From Monoplex corrugatus (lineage: Eukaryota > Mollusca > Gastropoda > Littorinimorpha > Ranellidae): a stretch of DNA of 64,000 nt. Position numbers and translations under genes: made by a program. The stretch spans positions 1,234,992 to 1,298,991 of the forward strand of contig CM060312.1 of NCBI GenBank assembly GCA_030674185.1. Direction: 5' to 3'. Position 1 is the first letter of the stretch, and each line of letters begins with the position of its first letter. Shown here piece by piece: positions 22,990 to 32,982 of this stretch. Below the pieces are notes generated by a model. That model made no database searches, was not told the origin of the DNA, and saw only the letters and a list, made by a program, of their open reading frames with translations.

Positions 22990-23290
22990 CTCTGATAAAT
23001 GAAGAATAGTCTCGATTCCAACATTCTCAAATATCATCGTCCTGTCTCCAGTTTGCCATTCATTTCTAAAGCTCTTGGAGCAAGTGGTTTTGGAGCAGTT
23101 CACTGATCGGCATCTTTCCGCCAACAATCTTTATCATCCGTTTCGACCTGAAACCTCTCTTCAAACTGCCAGTTTGTGTTGGAGTTTGCAGTTTGTGTAA
23201 CAGGGATTTGTTGCACTCGGACAATTTCAACATTTGCCAGCAATATCTATTTATAACGTCTTTGCAGCAATGGCAGATTTCTCGAGCCTG
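22990..23290 (+). mobile_element. Decayed L2-like RT fragment
   Basis: Plus-strand pieces resemble the ILKNYRPVSNLPFISK and ANNLYHPF-type RT stretch of L2 elements, with several frame changes. It is from another family than the neighbouring copy 2. The similarity is short. Confidence 0.5.
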
Positions 23291-23430
23291 CTCAAACCAC
23301 AATGCGATGGCGAGATCTTAGAATGGGGGAGAGGAAATTATGAAACATTAAGCTGACACATGATGGCAGGAAAATGTATTTTTTACATGAAGATGGGCGG
23401 CAGACTGGGGTTGAACTCGATATATTGGAT

Positions 23431-23583
23431 CGGATACGTCTCGATACGTCCCAGGTTCGATACAGCCAAGGTTCGATGCGTACCATGTTCGATACGTCCC
23501 AGGTTCGATGCGTACCATGTTCGATACGTCCCAGGTTCGATACAGCCAAGGTTCGATGCGTACCATGTTCGATACGTCCCAGG
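23431..23583. repeat. 16-bp monomer array with inverted copies downstream
   Basis: About nine monomers of three types: ttcgatacgtcccagg, ttcgatacagccaagg and ttcgatgcgtaccatg. Two monomers recur in inverted orientation at 23853-23895 (tcgaacctgggacatgtcga). Confidence 0.85.
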
Positions 23584-23911
23584 TACAAAACGTCTCTTTT
23601 TTGCGTCCGTGTGTCGCGTATTTTTATCGCGCGATCGTGGCATGCGGCGCGCGCGTGCTTGCATGCGTGAAAGAGAGAAGAGAGAGAGAGATGCACACAT
23701 GCACACAGAAAGAATGCTCATGTTCTTTAATCTTTCAGCACCGACCATCCGCCCTGTAATACCTACCACCCATGTTCCCATACATTGTTTCCCGAGTCTG
23801 TTTTCGCACACACGGAACTCACTCCACATTTCGCAGTCCAAAATCGGCCATCGAACCTGGGATGTATCGAACCTGGGACATGTCGAGACGTCCCTGCCGG
23901 ATCTTGAATCC

Positions 23912-24046
23912 ATGGCTCTATCAAAGGAACCAACAATTGAACAAGCCTACATGAATGATGTAACACGTTTAGCTGTGGCCGAATTTCCCTACTTAATCGT
24001 TTGGATTATTTTCTTTCTTGTTTTTATCTTACTGTGGTGTTCATAA
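23912..24046 (+). CDS. Candidate 44-residue single-pass membrane protein
   Basis: Starts at ATG 23912 (MALSKEPTIEQAYMNDVTRL) and ends at TAA 24046. The N-terminal half is polar; the last 20 residues are a strong hydrophobic segment (FPYLIVWIIFFLVFILLWCS), which would give a single C-terminal membrane anchor with almost nothing after it. The open frame extends upstream through the monomer array, so this could instead be the last exon of a longer transcript. It lies 266 bp before the DDX20 start. The context at -3 is T, weak, with G at +4. I recognise no family, and a chance ORF is possible. Confidence 0.3.
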   Translation: MALSKEPTIEQAYMNDVTRLAVAEFPYLIVWIIFFLVFILLWCS

Positions 24047-24312
24047 ATCCTTTGGTGGGTTTTATGACAAAAGTAAGGTTTACAATCTGAGTCACACACA
24101 CCAAACGTACATGGGATCAATGCCTGCATCCGTCTTTATTCTTATTTGGGAAATACATATATTTGGTTATTCTGTAGTGGCTTGCAACTTCTGGTGAATT
24201 TTAGGAACCTGTACGAATGGTCGACGTAGAGAGCGAGTTCATACGAATTTCTGTCAATAATTCTCACCCTTCAAAAGACTTTTCTGCTCAGAATAAGGTA
24301 TAATTGACCGTT
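24047..24312 (+). promoter_or_regulatory. DDX20 5' flank and 5' UTR
   Basis: Unique, repeat-free sequence immediately before the DDX20 start codon, unlike most of the window. An in-frame TAA at 24301-24303 rules out an N-terminal extension in this exon. No TATA box or initiator can be assigned with confidence; the transcription start is not visible. Confidence 0.45.
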
Positions 24313-24493
24313 ATGGCGGTGGCACATGATTTTGCCGAAAAGGCGAGAACAAACGACGTATTAATTTCAGAATCGGTGGACTTTGCGGGTTTACTGTTGT
24401 CGAAACCGGTGTTGAACGGGTTAAAGAATGCTGGATTTGAGAGACCGTCTCCAATTCAGCTGAAAGCTATCCCGTTGGGCAGATGTGGGCTTG
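24313..24493 (+). CDS. DDX20: DDX20 (Gemin3) coding exon 1: N-terminus and Q motif
   Basis: DDX20/Gemin3 is an ATP-dependent DEAD-box RNA helicase and a core member of the SMN complex that assembles spliceosomal snRNPs, in the cytoplasm and in Gems/Cajal bodies. This exon encodes about 60 residues: a short N-terminus, [19 protein letters not shown], then the Q motif region with [20 protein letters not shown], which closely follows what I recall of the vertebrate protein. The ATG at 24313 has G at -3 and G at +4 and is preceded by an in-frame stop 12 nt upstream. The donor is cttg|gtaagt; the intron is phase 1 and splits the Asp codon of GLDLIV. The N-terminus is shorter than in human DDX20. 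Confidence 0.93.
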
Positions 24494-24890
24494 GTAAGTG
24501 ACTGAGTAAACCTGTTTATGTACCAAGTTGGATAAAGGTGCAACCATTAGGGTAACCCTTGTCAAATATTGAAATAACAGCGGTGATATTGACCTTAAAT
24601 TCTATGACTATAGGCTACTACTAGAAGGCTAATACTAATACAGTAATAGTAATACAGTAATAGTAATACTATACTACTTACTAGTCACACTCACAGTGTA
24701 CTACTATTTACTGTACTAGCAGTATTAGGAAATGACTAGCCTAGTCAGTTTTAGTCACGTTGATTGGGATTGTATACCATGCACATGCGCACAAGTGTGT
24801 ACATGTATAAATATGTACACACTTGCTCTGACAATGTATACATACACACAAGTGTGTAGGCCTATGTAAACATATAATGTGTAAAATTAT

Positions 24891-24897
24891 GTTATAA

Positions 24898-24928
<31 letters not shown>

Positions 24929-24930
24929 AA

Positions 24931-25002
<72 letters not shown>
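24891..25002. repeat. (CA)n microsatellite
   Basis: Nearly pure CA with small interruptions near 24910 and 24930. Confidence 0.95.
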
Positions 25003-25006
<4 letters not shown>

Positions 25007-25989
25007 GGCCGGCTATAGTGTAGTTTATCTGTCATGTAGTCAAGATGCAACAGAGCCAGACAGAATAGAAATGCCACACATGTTCTTATGAAATAAACTG
25101 TGACCACTCATCATGGTGAATTGATTAAGACAGTGAACTCTTGACTTTGACTAGTTTGAGTGGAAGGTCATGAAGCCAAATCGCCCCCCCCCCCCCCCCA
25201 AAAAAGTTTTTTTTCTTGTCCCAGCTTGTACCCAGAACTCAGTGTGCTGTGGGCTCATTGGTAAGACTGGAATCATATTTCAGTCAAGCCTCATCCTTTT
25301 CATGGATGCACCATTGACCCTCAAATCTCCTGACCAACATCTCAGATTTCTGTTCTTTCGAGTTTGGTTTATGCCAGGATAGATTGTGAAAGTAAGTGAA
25401 GCATAAGCTCTGTCATTTGTCATGCAGTCTTATCCAAAATGTTTCATTGACCATAATCCAGCTTCTTAGTTTCAAAGCAGCATAAGTATTGATAATATTA
25501 TTTATGATTTGATATACATGTACATGTTTTTGAATTAAATAGTGTAGAAAACACCTTTTTAAACACTGATTGTCTTGATTGATGTCTGAAAATGGACCAG
25601 ACTGCATAGACTTTAATCCCTTAAAAGATTTCTAAGAGAGTATGTCCCAGGGCTTCTTATAGTTATACTTACTTTTTTTTTCAGCTTTTCTTTCATTGTG
25701 TTGGTGAAACGGAGAGAGGATACCTACTTAAACTTTTTAGTATATTGGTCACATGCCTAACTGTGTTTGTATAGTGTAGCCTCCCTCTTGTTTCCTGTCT
25801 TGATTTGACAGTTTTTTATAGTAGCATAGCCTTTTGTAAGATCTATCCTTTTGTATAGCCTTTTGTTTTCATTCTTTTTTTGGGACTTATATAGATAGTT
25901 TAGCCTCTTGTTTGTATTTTTTCGTTTAACAGTTTTCTGTAGTAAGCTTTTACTTTCTTTCTTGGTTTGACAGTTTTTATATAATATAA

Positions 25990-27175
25990 GTATAACATCC
26001 TGTTTTCTGTCTTGATATGACTGTTGTTATGATATAGTGTTCTGTTTTCTGTCTTGATATGACTGTTGTTATGATATAGTGTTCTGTTTTCTGTCTTGAT
26101 ATGACTGTTGTTATGATATAGTGTTCTGTTTTCTGTCTTGATATGACTGTTGTTATGATATAGTGTTCTGTTTTCTGTCTTGATATGACTGTTGTTATGA
26201 TATAGTGTTCTGTTTTCTGTTTTGATGTGACTGTTGTTATGATATAGTGTTCTGTTTTCTGTCTTGATATGACTGTTGTTATGATATAGTGTTCTGTTTT
26301 CTGTTTTGATGTGACTGTTGTTATGATATAGTGTTCTGTTTTCTGTCTTGATATGACTGTTGTTATGATATAGTGTTCTGTTTTCTGTCTTGATATGACT
26401 GTTGTTATGATATAGTGTCCTGTTTTCTGTCTTGATATGACTGTTGTTATGATATAGTGTTCTGTTTTCTGTCTTGATATGACTGTTGTTATGATATAGT
26501 GTTCTGTTTTCTGTCTTGATATGACTGTTGTTATGATATAGTGTTCTGTTTTCTGTCTTGATGTGACTGTTGTTATGATATAGTGTTCTGTTTTCTGTTT
26601 TGATGTGACTGTTGTTATGATATAGTGTTCTGTTTTCTGTCTTGATGTGACTGTTGTTATGATATAGTGTTCTGTTTTCTGTCTTGATGTGACTGTTGTT
26701 ATGATATAGTGTTCTGTTTTCTGTCTTGATGTGACTGTTGTTATGATATAGTGTTCTGTTTTCTGTCTTGATGTGACTGTTGTTATGATATAGTGTTCTG
26801 TTTTCTGTCTTGATATGACTGTTGTTATGATATAGTGTTCTGTTTTCTGTCTTGATATGACTGTTGTTATGATATAGTGTTCTGTTTTCTGTCTTGATAT
26901 GACTGTTGTTATGATATAGTGTTCTGTTTTCTGTCTTGATATGACTGTTGTTATGATATAGTGTTCTGTTTTCTGTCTTGATATGACTGTTGTTATGATA
27001 TAGTGTTCTGTTTTCTGTCTTGATATGACTGTTGTTATGATATAGTGTTCTGTTTTCTGTCTTGATATGACTGTTGTTATGATATAGTGTTCTGTTTTCT
27101 GTCTTGATATGACTGTTGTTATGATATAGTGTTCTGTTTTCTGTCTTGATATGACTGTTGATATGATATAGTGTC
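25990..27175. repeat. 42-bp minisatellite in DDX20 intron 1, about 28 copies
   Basis: Units of gttctgttttctgtcttgat plus atgactgttgttatgatata and gt. Sequence variants are tgatgtgac and tgttttgat. Flanking sequence at 25780-25990 and 27176-27290 contains decayed relatives such as ctgtcttgatttgacagttt, so the array grew from intronic sequence already duplicated earlier. Confidence 0.95.
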
Positions 27176-27290
27176 CTATTTTTTCCCCTTGATTTGACAG
27201 TTTTTATATGATATAATGTCCTGTTTTCTGTTTTTACATGATAGTTTTTTTATATGATAGAACGTCCTGTTTTTTTGTCTTGATCAATTT

Positions 27291-27834
27291 GACATTCAGT
27301 TTTCTAGTTTGATGAGCACTCCATTGTGGCTGACACACAGGAGTCTACAAACACTTTCTGTAACGGGTAGATGCTAACTTGGTCACAGTTAGGGCCTGGA
27401 GCCACAGTTCAGTGTGTTTTATTTTGAGTCAGCTGTGGACTCTTGCGAGCAGCGTGTAATTTCTGATGGCTGAGTATTTCGGAAACACTTGACTGGAATA
27501 CGTTTCCGGTGGAAATGTTAATTTTTAAAATTTTATGTAAGGATACTCCTTTCTGCAAACACTGTATCAGTGTACATGTGTTCATTACCCTTGACTTCAA
27601 GTTGTTACATTTTAATATTCTTGAAATCCAATGTCATGATGTTGATTTCGGGTTTCAAAACTTTCATAAGTAATTACATGACAATTGATGTATTCCCATT
27701 TGTACACATGTATTGATGTAATGATGTATTTGTATGTATTGTAATTGTTAACCCTGTTTCATACTTTGTAGTTTGACGATTTGTCCTGGTTGTGATGATC
27801 ATTGCGTGTTCTGACAGCTGATGAATGATGGTTT
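27291..27834. other. Intron 1 spacer, no gene seen
   Basis: AT-rich unique sequence between the two minisatellites. Confidence 0.4.
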
Positions 27835-28115
27835 GTTTATTGATTGTGATGATTATAATGTACTGACATCTGATGAATTGACTTGTTGATTGTGATGATT
27901 GTAATGTACTGACACCTGATGAATTGACTTGTTGATTTTGATGATTGTAATGTACTGACACCTGATGAATTGGCTTGTTGATTGTGATGATTGTAATGTA
28001 CTGACACCTGATGAATTGACTTGTTGATTTTGATGATTGTAATGTACTGACACCTGATGAACTGCCTGTTGTTGATTGTGATGGTTATAATACTGACTCC
28101 TGATGAATTGATTGC
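27835..28115. repeat. 46-bp minisatellite, about 6 copies
   Basis: Units of ttgttgattgtgatgattgt plus aatgtactgacacctgatga and attgac. The outer copies are decayed. It ends about 80 bp before the exon 2 acceptor. Confidence 0.88.
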
Positions 28116-28196
28116 TCATTTGGATATCATGCCATGTGATGGAGTGATGATTGTCAATCGTGAACAGTTACTGAGTTAAACTTGTTGACTGCACAG

Positions 28197-28291
28197 ATCT
28201 GATAGTGCAAGCCAAGTCAGGCACAGGGAAGACTTGTGTGTTTTCCGTTGTAGCCTTGGAGGGCATTGAACCCACTGCCCGGTCCACGCAG
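28197..28291 (+). CDS. DDX20: DDX20 coding exon 2: motif I (Walker A)
   Basis: A 95-nt exon. Joined to exon 1 it reads [20 protein letters not shown], the ATP-binding motif I (AKSGTGKT) of DEAD-box helicases, then [13 protein letters not shown]. The acceptor is gcacag|ATC and the donor CACGCAG|gtatgt; the following intron is phase 0, so coding continues with [11 protein letters not shown] in exon 3. There is no stop in the joined frame, and all motif I residues needed for nucleotide binding are present. Confidence 0.93.
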
Positions 28292-28515
28292 GTATGTGTT
28301 TGTGTTTCAGCATGGAAACATACCAGGTTTTATATATTATAATAATAATAGTAATATAACAATAACAATAATTAAATAATAATAATGACGTAAATTTATA
28401 AGGTGCCAAATTGTGATTCAGGGATCAAACCAAGGCACGTATTCTCATTATTCACCAAAGCAATCACGAACAATGACCAAACCTCCAGAGCGCAAAGCAC
28501 AAGCAAACTGGGATG

Positions 28516-28517
<2 letters not shown>

Positions 28518-28596
<79 letters not shown>

Positions 28597-28609
28597 TACA
28601 CACACACAC

Positions 28610-28677
<68 letters not shown>

Positions 28678-28678
28678 A
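28518..28678. repeat. (CA)n microsatellite
   Basis: Almost pure CA, interrupted by aaacat near 28592 and caac near 28608. Confidence 0.95.
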
Positions 28679-28739
28679 CAAGATTTTGAGCTAGGATACG
28701 CTCATGCCTGTATGGTGAATGACCCTTGTTTTTAAACTA

Positions 28740-28965
28740 TACATAGTTTGATCTGTACCTGTAGTATGACAGATGTGACTATACATAGTTTGACCTGTAC
28801 CTGTAGTGTGACAGATGTGACTATACATAGTTTGACCTGTAGTGTGACAGATGTGACTATACATAGTATGACCTGTAGTGTGACAGATGTGACTATACAT
28901 AGTATGACCTGTAGTGTTTACTATACATAGTTTGACCTGTACCTGTAGTGTCAGGTCGGATAGAT
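28740..28965. repeat. 36/42-bp minisatellite M, left piece
   Basis: Units of gtgacagatgtgactataca plus tagtttgacctgta, with or without an extra cctgta block. The piece stops at cctgtagtgt, where RTE-like copy B begins; the array continues at 32983. Confidence 0.93.
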
Positions 28966-29729
28966 GTATCCGCTACTGGTAACCTGGAACCCAGTACTAC
29001 CTGTCACAGGGTCGAATTGCTGGCGACTAAACCAGCAACCCCACCAGTCCTCTCAGGAGCATGGTGAGGAGGGTGGCTAGAAACCCTGGTGGAAATAAAT
29101 TAGATCCATCAAAGGGCGCCAGCTCTGGAGAGCTACCCACGGCCATCTAGCTAAGGGAGTAAACCCTGACAGTAAATCCGGTGTGGGGCCCCTAAGGCGG
29201 TTGGATGGCAAACTTTGTCACTTTCCGGCAGCTCCTGCGGCCGCGTTGGCACCAAAACGTAACAGCCCTGCTGTTCCTTTGGATCTGTCAGCGAGGTGGA
29301 GAGGGGGGACAAGTTGCATGGGCAACAGCCTGTCTTCCATATTACACTGCCCAGGCTTACATCTGTCCGTTCATCCACAAACACTCTGCACCTACGACCT
29401 GGAGAGGACACTCCAGCCTCGCTACTAACACTAGTGTCGGCACAACACGGAAAGCAACAGATACCGGTGATAAGTCATTGCTCAACTGGTGTAGAGCTGA
29501 CGCCAGGGGTTGCTTTTGACAGTGGGAGAGACCTTCGTGTCTTACTGGACAGCTACCGCCCACCTAAGCTGGGCAGCCCCCAGCCAGTTAGGTGCTGTCC
29601 CACCACGACCTGCCTTCTTCATTGGGTGCATGAAGATTAGGAGAAAATCTGACAAGCAGGTCGTTAATTACCGCACCAAACAAAAAGAAAAATTCAAATT
29701 CAAGAAACGGATCAGGAAAAGGATCAGCA

Positions 29730-32700
29730 GTGAAACTGGGCTGTTGGAATGTCCGAACAATGATGCCTGGGCTCTCCCAAGATCTGCAAGACATCAGCGA
29801 CGCCAGAAAAACCGCTGTCATAAACAGCGAACTAAAGAGGCTCAATGTGGACATTGCCACTCTGCAGGAAACACGGCTGGCTGACTCAGGAACACTAAAG
29901 GAAAGGGACTACACCTTCTTCTGGCAAGGAAAGAGTTCTGATGCCCCAAGAGAGCACGGAGTAGGCTTTGCAGTAAGGAACAGCCTGCTGAACATGATTG
30001 AACCAGGCAGCGGCGGTTCAGAACGACTCTTGACTCTCCGCCTCAACACCACCGAAGGCTATGTCACTCTCATCAGCGTTTATGCCCCAACTCTGTCCTC
30101 CTCTCCAGACACCAAGGATGAGTTCTACGAAAATCTTGCATCAACCATAAGGAACATCCCCAGGACAGAACAACTTGTTCTCCTGGGCGACTTCAATGCC
30201 AGAGTGGGTGCAGACAATGACTCATGGCCCTTCTGCCTCGGTTCCTTTGGAGTGGGGAAAATGAATGAGAATGGACAGCGACTGCTTGAGTTTTGCGCCT
30301 GCCATGAACTGTGCATCGCCAACTCCTTCAAGATGAAGCCTCAGCACAAAGTCTCCTGGAGGCATCCCCGCTCAAAACATTGGCACCAACTGGATTTGAT
30401 CCTAGTAAGACGTGCCGCTATCAAAAACGTTCTCCACACTCGCTCTTATCACAGCGCAGACTGCGACACAGACCACTCTCTGGTATGTTGCAAGATCAGG
30501 CTACAACCAAAGAAGTTCCACTGCTCAAAGAAACAAGGGAACCCTCGCATTGACGTCAGCAAGATGTCTCAGCCAGATCTTGTAGAACAGTTCGCAGAGG
30601 CCTTTCAGAGAGAATACGATGCATTGCAGCCCAGAGACTCTGCCACTGAGAGATGGGAAACGCTACGAGACACCATGCACCGCATTGCTATGGCCACCTT
30701 TGGGAAAAAAACTGTGAAGTCCCACGACTGGTTTGAGACCAAATCATCAGAGATGACTCCCACTGTTGAGGCCAAGCGTGCCGCACTCACCAAGTATAAG
30801 CAGTCACCCAGTGAGAAGAACCTGCAAATCCTCAGGGCTGCCAGAAGTAAGGTTCAGCTTAACGCCAGGCGTTGCGCAAACGAGTACTGGACAGAGCTCA
30901 GCGAAGAGATACAGAGTGCTGCTGAAAGAGGCAACATCCGAGGAATGTATGATGGCATCAAGAGGGCACTGGGACCAACACAGAGCAAGATCGCCCCCCT
31001 CAAATCCTCCACTGGGGAAGTAATCAGCAATCCTAGCCAACAGATGGAAAGATGGGCGGAACACTACTCCAACCTCTACTCCACACAGAACATGGTGTCC
31101 CCTTTAGCCCTCGATGCCATCAAGTGCATGCCGGTAATGGAAGAACTTGACGCAGAGCCAACTGTGGACGAACTCAGCAAGGCCATTGATAGCCTGGCAT
31201 CAGGGAAGGCACCTGGCAACGACGGAATTCCCCCAGACCTCATCAAGCACTGCAAGACTTCTCTTCTGCACCCTTTGCACGCAGTTCTCTGTCAGTGCTG
31301 GAATGAGGGAGCTGTACGTCAGTGTTGGAATGAGGGAGCTGTACCACAGGACATGAGGGACGTCAAGATCGTCACCCTGTACAAAAACAAGGGCGAAAGG
31401 AGTCGACTGCAACAACTACAGAGGTATCTCGCTCCTCAGCATTGTTGGCAAAGTCTATGCTCGGGTCCTCCTAATCCGCCTGCAGAAACTGGCTGAACGC
31501 GTCTACCCGGAATCACAGTGTGGTTTTTTGAGCAGAGAGATCCACGGTAGACATGGTCTTCTCCCTTCGCCAAATCCAGGAAAAGTGCAGAGAGCAGCGG
31601 ATGCCCCTGTATGTGGCATTCATTGACCTCACCAAGGCTTTTGACCTAGTCAGCAGAGATGGCCTTTTCAGGGCTCTCCGAAAAATCGGCTGCCCCCCAA
31701 ACTGCACAGCTTAATTGAGTCCTTCCACTCAAACATGAAAGGGATGGTACAGTTCAACGGAAACCTCTCCAAGCCCTTCGACGTACGCAGGGTGTGAAAC
31801 AAGGCTGCGTCCTGGCCCCAACCCTCTTTGGAATCTTCTTCGCTCTCCTCCTGAGGCATGCGTTCAGCACAGCGCAAGAAGGGATCCACCTGCGGACCAG
31901 ATCAGATGGCAGGCTCTTCAACCTCGCCCGCCTCAGAGCAAGGACAAAGGTCCGTGAAGCCCTCATCAGAGACATGCTATTTGCCGACGATGCCGCGGTT
32001 GTGACCCATACTCAGCGGGACTTGCAGTCACTAATGGACCGCTTCTCCCAGGCCTGCAAAGATTTTGGTCTGACCATCAGTCTTAAGAAGACAAACGTCC
32101 TGGGCCAAGACATGCCATCTCCACCAGCCATCACCATTGATGACTATGAGCTTGAAGCCATCCATCAATTCACATATCTTGGGTCCACCATCACCGATAA
32201 CCTCTCCCTTGACACAGGTCGACAAGAGGATCGGGAAGGCAGCCACAACACTACCCGCCTCACACAAAGGGTGTGGACAAATCCCAAGCTGACCACAAAG
32301 ACAAAGATGGCTGTATACAACGCCTGTGTCCTCAGCACCTTGCTGTATGGCAGCGAGGCGTGGACCACGCATGCTCATCAGGAGAAAAGGCTCAATACCT
32401 TCCACCTGAGAAGCCTACGGCGCATACTTGGCATTTCCTGGCAAGACAAGGTGACCAACACCGAAGTCCTAACCTGCGCTGGCCTCCCAACCATGCATAC
32501 CATGCTGAGACAGCGTCGGCTGCGCTGGTTGGGCCACGTTCGCCGCATGGAAGATGGTCGCATCCCAAAAGACATCCTTTATGGTGAGCTTGCCACAGGG
32601 CAGAGAAACATTGGCCGCCCACAGCTGAGATACAAAGACGTTTGCAAGCGTGACATAAAGGCGCTTGAGATCAACACTGAGTCCTGGGAGGACCTCGCAG

Positions 32701-32930
32701 ACGACCGCAACAGCTGGAGAACTACTCTCAAGAAACAGCTGCGGATTGGTGAGGACAAACTGTCAGCTGCTGCAGCAGAAAAGCGAGTTCGCAGAAAAGG
32801 GATGACAGCCAACAGACCAGCATCAGCATACACATGCGACCGCTGCGACAGAGACTGCCTCTCTCGCATTGGTCTGTACAGTCACAGGCAACGCTGCTTG
32901 GACCAAGCAGACAGCCCATCTAGACATTAG
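29730..32930 (+). pseudogene. Endonuclease-reverse transcriptase polyprotein (copy B), frameshifted
   Basis: Endonuclease domain (about 29730-30510): LGCWNVRTM, LQETRL, LISVYAPT, LLGDFNARVG, LDLILVRR and DCDTDHSLV, with the expected N, E, D and H positions. RT: GKAPGNDGIPPDLIKHC (near 31205), VTLYKNKG (31370), YRGI stretch, FIDLTKAFDLVSRDG (31621), VKQGCVLAP (31793) and FADDAAVV (31980). C-terminal: LLYGSEAW (32342), RWLGHVRRMEDGRIPK (32525), KDVCKRDIK and CDRCDRDCLSRIGLYSH (32836). Frame breaks occur near 31400, 31540, 31690 and 31785, and a compensating pair lies near 32215-32240. It begins on GTG, and no ATG is seen at the conserved N-terminus. A 27-bp in-frame tandem duplication is at 31291-31344. 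Confidence 0.88.
31291..31344. repeat. Nascent 27-bp tandem duplication in an RT ORF
   Basis: Two units of gtcagtgctggaatgaggga plus gctgtac, differing at one base. The duplication adds nine codons (QCWNEGAVR/P) without breaking the frame. Confidence 0.95.
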
Positions 32931-32982
32931 AACGGATGTACTTTGTCCATGGTCAGTCATGACCGAAGGAGGCCTACTACCT

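Larger units (their letters stand above)
24494..28196 (+). other. DDX20: DDX20 intron 1
   Basis: 3.7 kb, gt donor to ag acceptor (gactgcacag). It contains a CA microsatellite, a poly-C/poly-A tract near 25183-25204, a 42-bp minisatellite and a 46-bp minisatellite. No transposon ORF and no other gene are seen; 24500-24880 and 25205-25780 are plain AT-rich sequence. Confidence 0.85.
28966..32975 (+). mobile_element. RTE-like non-LTR retrotransposon, copy B (near full length)
   Basis: Inserted inside minisatellite M. The 5' region (28966-29729) contains an imperfect hairpin, gctgg-N8-ccagc, near 29020 and matches copy A from about 29155. The main ORF region is 29730-32930. The 3' end, after a CCHC-like knuckle, is a short stretch with ctactac, where the array resumes. 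A tacctgtagtgt stretch is present at both junctions and could be the target duplication, but the array supplies it anyway. Confidence 0.9.

Noticed and set aside
24304..24312. DDX20 start at TTG 24304
   Set aside because: This only extends to the stop at 24301; ATG 24313 has a better context and fits the family.
28980..29060. tRNA-like hairpin gctgg/ccagc in the 5' region of copy B
   Set aside because: A single stem-loop, no A/B box arrangement or cloverleaf; belongs to the retrotransposon 5' region.
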